From positions 682,001 to 746,000 of the forward strand of contig CAVSPW010000004.1 in assembly GCA_963729935.1 (NCBI GenBank): a DNA stretch of 64,000 bases. The letters run 5' to 3'. A model generated the notes under the pieces. That model saw only the letters and a program-made list of their open reading frames with translations, was not told the origin of the DNA and did no database searches. Below are positions 60,828 to 64,000 of this stretch, in pieces (position 1 is the stretch's first letter; each line of letters starts with the position of its first letter). The position numbers and the translations under genes are program-made. The DNA is from CAIKMD01 sp963729935 (GTDB lineage: Bacteria > Pseudomonadota > Alphaproteobacteria > ATCC43930 > CGMCC-115725).

Positions 60828-61289
60828 TCACTCGGCTCCCGCCGCGGCGGCGATCGATTCGATGATCTTGTAATAGCCGGTGCAGCGGCAGAGATTGCCC
60901 ATCATCCAATGCTGGATGTCCGCCTTGGTGGGGTGCGGATTGGCATCGAGCAGCGCCTTCGCCGCCAGGATCTGCCCGGGCGTGCAGATGCCGCATTGGA
61001 ATCCGCCATGGGCCAAGAACGCCTCTTGCAGCGGATGCAGCCGGTCGCCCGCGGCGACGCCTTCGATGGTGGTGAGATCGCCGCCATCGGCGTGAACCGC
61101 GAGCGCGAGGCAGGAACTGATCGGCTTGCCGTCGAGCAGCACGGTGCAGGCGCCGCACACGCCGACGCCGCAGCTCTCCTTGGTGCCGGTGAGCTTCAGA
61201 TCCTCGCGCAGGAATTCGACGAGGAGGCGATTGTCCTCGACCTCGCGGACGATAGGCTCGCCGTTGAGGGTGAGTTTGATCGTTCTCAT
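60828..61289 (-). CDS. molybdenum hydroxylase [2Fe-2S] (small, CoxS/CutS-type) subunit
   Basis: A 153-residue electron-transfer subunit with two [2Fe-2S] clusters. The plant-type N-terminal cluster has cysteines in SCGVGVCGACTVLLDGK and CLALAV; the C-terminal cluster has FQCGICTPGQIL and GNLCRCTGYYKI. The ATG overlaps the stop of the large-subunit gene by four bases (ATGA), and the medium-subunit gene begins one base after the stop here. Order large-small-medium. Confidence 0.95.
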   Translation of the reverse strand: MRTIKLTLNGEPIVREVEDNRLLVEFLREDLKLTGTKESCGVGVCGACTVLLDGKPISSCLALAVHADGGDLTTIEGVAAGDRLHPLQEAFLAHGGFQCGICTPGQILAAKALLDANPHPTKADIQHWMMGNLCRCTGYYKIIESIAAAAGAE

Positions 61290-63565
61290 GCCGCGCGCCC
61301 CTTTGCGCTCAAGCCCGCGAGGATTGTCTCGGCGCTGACCGGCAGCTCGACGAGCCTCACGCCGACGGCGTCGAAGACGGCGTTGGTGATCGCGGCCGGC
61401 AACGCCACGTTGCTCATCTCGCCGATCGCCGAGGTGCCGAAGGGCGCGGCCCCGCTGCCGCCCGGCAAGAGAACGGTTTCGAGCGCGGGGATGTCCATGA
61501 TCGTCGGCAGCTTGTAATCGCCGAGATGCGCCGTGATCACGGCGCCGTTCTTCAAGACGACGCGCTCGCTCATGGCTTGGCCGACGGCCTGGATGAGACC
61601 GCCCTCGATCTGGCCCTGATGCAGGATCGGGTTGACGACGGTGCCGATGTCATGCGCGGTGACGATGCGCTTAAGGCGCACCTGGCCGGTCTCGCGGTCG
61701 ACCGAAACTTCCGCGAAATGCGCGACGAATCCGGTCACGTCGTTGGGCTTGCCGGGCGTGTTCTCGCCCTCGCAACTCAAGGGCGCCTTGCCGCGCGCGG
61801 CGGCCCAGCCCATCAGCGCGCGCCGGTCGATCATCGTGCCCGAGGCCGAGAAGGATCCGTCTTCGCCGATCCGGATATCCGCGGGCGCGCAATTGAGGCG
61901 CTCGGCGGCGAGCGCGGTCAGCGCCTCTTTCATCTTCTCGGCGGCGGCGCCGATCGCCTGTCCGATCGTCGTGGTCAGACGCTGGCCGCTCGCGCCCGCC
62001 TCGAAGCCGGCGGTGAGCGTGTCGCCCTGCACCACCTCGACCTCCTCGGGGGAAAGCCCGAAATGCTCGGCAACGAGCTGTCCCGAGATGGTGTGAAAGC
62101 CCGTGCCGGTGTCGGGCGAGCCGAGCATGATCGTGAGCTTACCGTCGGCGCTCATGCTGAGATTGACGGTCGAGCGCCCGAAATTTCCCGGCGGATGCTC
62201 ATAGATCGAGATGCCGCGTCCGGTATCGGGGGGTTTGGGCTTGTCCCAGCCGAAGGCGCGCGCGCCCGCATCGATCGTCTCGCGGCAGCGCAGATGGCGC
62301 CTTTTGGCGCCGAGCGGCGTCGCATCGCCCTCTTCGATGGCGTTGCGCCGGCGAAACTCGACCGGATCGAGCCCGAGCTCGCGCGCGATCATGTCGATAT
62401 GGCTCTCGCCGGCAAAGGCGACCTGCGGCGCGCCCGGCGAGCGCATATGCCCGCAGGGCACGGTGTTGGTGTAGACGCGCAGCACCTCGATCTTGCAATT
62501 CGGCACGCGATAGGTGCCGGCGAGCTCGCCATAGCCGTGCAAGGTCGGGACCGGAACGAATCCCGCATAGGCGCCGGCGTTGAAGACGATATGCGCCTCG
62601 ATCGCGAGGAGCCTCGCGTCGCGGTCGAGCGCCGAGCGCAAGGTGATGCGCGAGGAGTGGCGCGGATTGGCCGCCGTCAGCTCCTCGAAGGAGTTCATCG
62701 CCATCTTGACCGGCCGGCCGGCGGCGAGCGCGAGGTCATAGCAAAGCAGCGTGTCCATCAGCGATCCCTTGCCGCCGAAATCGCCGCCGATGGTCACGGG
62801 GTTGAAGCGGATGCGGTTCTCCGGCACGCCGATCGCGGCCGCCATATGCCCGCGCGCGATATGCGGCCCCTTATTGGCGATCCAGACATCGACGATCCCG
62901 TCCGCGCCGATGGAGACGAGGCAGGTATGCGGCTCGATATAGCCCTGATGGACCGAGGGCGTGGCGAAGCTGTGCTCGAAGATCCTGTGCGCGCCGGCGA
63001 AAGCAGAAGCGACATCGCCGATCTCCTCCGTCAAGCGCGAGATCACATTGGGGATCGGCGGGTACATCACCAGCTCGCCATGCACCCCGGCCGCGGCGCC
63101 GGGGAAAACCTCGACCGGCTCGGCATGAATGATCGGCGCCGCCGGGCGCATCGCCTCCTCGACCGTGAAGACCGCCGGCAAGGCCTCGTATTCGACCTCG
63201 ATGAGCTCGAGCGCGGCCTCGGCGATCTCGAGCGTATCGGCCGCGACCGCCGCCACCTTCTCGCCGACAAAGCGAACAACGCCCTTGGCAAGGACCGGAA
63301 TGTCCTTGCACATGCGCCCGTAGCGGGTCCCGGGCACATCGGCGCCGGTCAGCACGGCGCGGACGCCCGGCAGCGCCTTGGCCTTGGCCGCATCGATCGC
63401 GACGATGCACGCGCTGGGATGGGGGCTGCGCAGGCAGCGGCCGAAGATCATGCCCGGCAGATCGACATCGCCGGCATAGCGGGCGCGGCCGGTCACCTTG
63501 GCGATGCCGTCGACGCGTCGAACCGGTTGGCCGACGGATTTTCCGGTCAAGCTCGCTGTCGCCAT
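61286..63565 (-). CDS. molybdenum hydroxylase large (molybdopterin-binding) subunit
   Basis: A 759-residue catalytic subunit of a xanthine-dehydrogenase-family enzyme. It opens VGQPVRRVDGIAKVTGRARY. PVTIGGDFGGKGSLMDTLLC is a cofactor-contact stretch. The active-site loop is CGHMRSPGAPQVAFAGESHI, unlike the form I CO-dehydrogenase loop, and the catalytic glutamate is in GTSAIGEMSNVALPAAITNA near the C-terminus. The substrate is therefore a different compound from CO, such as an aromatic, heterocyclic or aldehyde substrate. It is the first gene of the three-subunit operon. Confidence 0.91.
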   Translation of the reverse strand: MATASLTGKSVGQPVRRVDGIAKVTGRARYAGDVDLPGMIFGRCLRSPHPSACIVAIDAAKAKALPGVRAVLTGADVPGTRYGRMCKDIPVLAKGVVRFVGEKVAAVAADTLEIAEAALELIEVEYEALPAVFTVEEAMRPAAPIIHAEPVEVFPGAAAGVHGELVMYPPIPNVISRLTEEIGDVASAFAGAHRIFEHSFATPSVHQGYIEPHTCLVSIGADGIVDVWIANKGPHIARGHMAAAIGVPENRIRFNPVTIGGDFGGKGSLMDTLLCYDLALAAGRPVKMAMNSFEELTAANPRHSSRITLRSALDRDARLLAIEAHIVFNAGAYAGFVPVPTLHGYGELAGTYRVPNCKIEVLRVYTNTVPCGHMRSPGAPQVAFAGESHIDMIARELGLDPVEFRRRNAIEEGDATPLGAKRRHLRCRETIDAGARAFGWDKPKPPDTGRGISIYEHPPGNFGRSTVNLSMSADGKLTIMLGSPDTGTGFHTISGQLVAEHFGLSPEEVEVVQGDTLTAGFEAGASGQRLTTTIGQAIGAAAEKMKEALTALAAERLNCAPADIRIGEDGSFSASGTMIDRRALMGWAAARGKAPLSCEGENTPGKPNDVTGFVAHFAEVSVDRETGQVRLKRIVTAHDIGTVVNPILHQGQIEGGLIQAVGQAMSERVVLKNGAVITAHLGDYKLPTIMDIPALETVLLPGGSGAAPFGTSAIGEMSNVALPAAITNAVFDAVGVRLVELPVSAETILAGLSAKGRAA

Positions 63566-63671
63566 GAGAGAACGTCCCTCCCGTTGCTCTATGCGCGTCG
63601 CCCAAGTGTATCGGCCGCGTCTCTCATTGCAAGGCGCGCGGACGGGCGCCGGTGGCGATGAAGGCGGCGCC

Positions 63672-64000
63672 TCATCCCCTGCCGAGGAAAGGCATGCCGA
63701 TCGGCAGGACGAAGGCTTCCATCAGATTGGTCTCGTCCGGCAGCCGCGCGATCAAGAGCGCGATCTCGGCGATCTCCTCGGCCTGCATCATCTGCGTCGC
63801 CGGCCGCGCCGGGCGCGTTTCCGATCCGGCGAGATGGCTCTCGGTCACGCCGGGATCGATGATCGAGACCGTGATCCCGTGCTCGCGTCCGTCGAGCGCC
63901 ATCGACTGGGTGATGCCGTGCAGGCCGAATTTCGCCGCGGCATAGCCGATCGTGTGCGGCCGCGGCCGGCGCGCCGAGACGCTGCCGATATTGATGATGC
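63672..64000 (-). CDS. SDR-family NAD(P)-dependent oxidoreductase, truncated by window edge
   Basis: The C-terminal part of a short-chain dehydrogenase/reductase; the N-terminal cofactor domain lies beyond base 64000. The catalytic serine region reads IINIGSVSARRPRPHTIGYA, and Tyr-x-x-x-Lys follows in GYAAAKFGLHGITQSMALD. IDPGVTESHLAG is the usual post-catalytic loop. The tail carries IAEIALLIARLPDETNLMEA and ends at TGA 63674-63672. Substrate unknown. Confidence 0.9.
   Translation of the reverse strand, partial: IINIGSVSARRPRPHTIGYAAAKFGLHGITQSMALDGREHGITVSIIDPGVTESHLAGSETRPARPATQMMQAEEIAEIALLIARLPDETNLMEAFVLPIGMPFLGRG

Noticed and set aside
61526..63661. A plus-strand open frame of 711 codons across the large-subunit gene.
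   Set aside because: It is the complement of the molybdenum hydroxylase gene, with no family wording.

Overview
The window is about 65 percent GC and codes for proteins over most of its length on both strands. Gene content points to a free-living, metabolically versatile alphaproteobacterium: TRAP and solute-binding transport, Rieske oxygenases, CO-dehydrogenase-type molybdoenzymes, a PhoB-type box, and dispersed palindromes of the kind common in Hyphomicrobiales and Rhodospirillales. Order and genus cannot be fixed from the sequence alone. I saw no rRNA, tRNA, CRISPR array or intact insertion sequence.

Layout. 1-11.6 kb: an edge-truncated M20 amidohydrolase, a phosphate-selective-type porin with a Pho-box-like promoter, glutathione reductase, a PaiB-like protein, a D-aminoacylase-type amidohydrolase, a phthalate-dioxygenase-like Rieske oxygenase, DUF805, succinate-semialdehyde dehydrogenase and an MFS carrier. 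11.7-24.3 kb: an aromatic-catabolism zone with a two-module VOC (glyoxalase-fold) dioxygenase-like protein, a diheme cytochrome c plus a Tat-exported thiamine-diphosphate enzyme, a gamma-resorcylate-decarboxylase-like amidohydrolase, a salicylate-hydroxylase-like flavoprotein, an orphan CoxL-type molybdoenzyme, an LLM flavin oxidoreductase and a VanA-like Rieske oxygenase. 24.3-31.4 kb: transport, with an NMT1-type binding protein, a full TRAP system (dctPQM), and a second binding protein coupled to a CocE-type hydrolase. 31.5-37.4 kb: a frameshifted soluble chemoreceptor, an AraC regulator, a VOC protein overlapping a HExxH lipoprotein, a 2-keto-4-pentenoate hydratase-like protein and a methyltransferase. 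37.6-43.7 kb: a run of envelope proteins of unknown function, including two tandem one-TM paralogues. 43.7-53.8 kb: a peptide-type binding protein, FAH-family and class II aldolase proteins, a YeiH-type transporter, small secreted proteins, a cytosolic thiamine-diphosphate enzyme, an isocitrate-lyase/PEP-mutase-family enzyme and DUF190. 54-64 kb: tandem NMT1-type binding proteins, a lone primase-polymerase, two methyltransferases, a transposase relic with terminal inverted repeats, another binding protein, a complete three-subunit molybdenum hydroxylase and an edge-truncated SDR.

How the genes fit together. Much of the window looks like scavenging of small carboxylates and aromatics: periplasmic binding proteins and a TRAP system for uptake, oxygenases and molybdenum hydroxylases for ring activation, and hydratase, FAH, aldolase and decarboxylase families for breakdown of the products. 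Most oxygenases and most ABC-type binding proteins lack their usual partners nearby.

The strongest unusual features are: the Tat-exported thiamine-diphosphate enzyme two bases upstream of a diheme cytochrome c; two paralogous lipoproteins with a HExxH motif; two tandem TM proteins ending in a shared GxTYIxGREPH motif; a Pho-box-like site before the porin; a lone Prim-Pol/PriCT protein; and a roughly 215-bp transposase relic.
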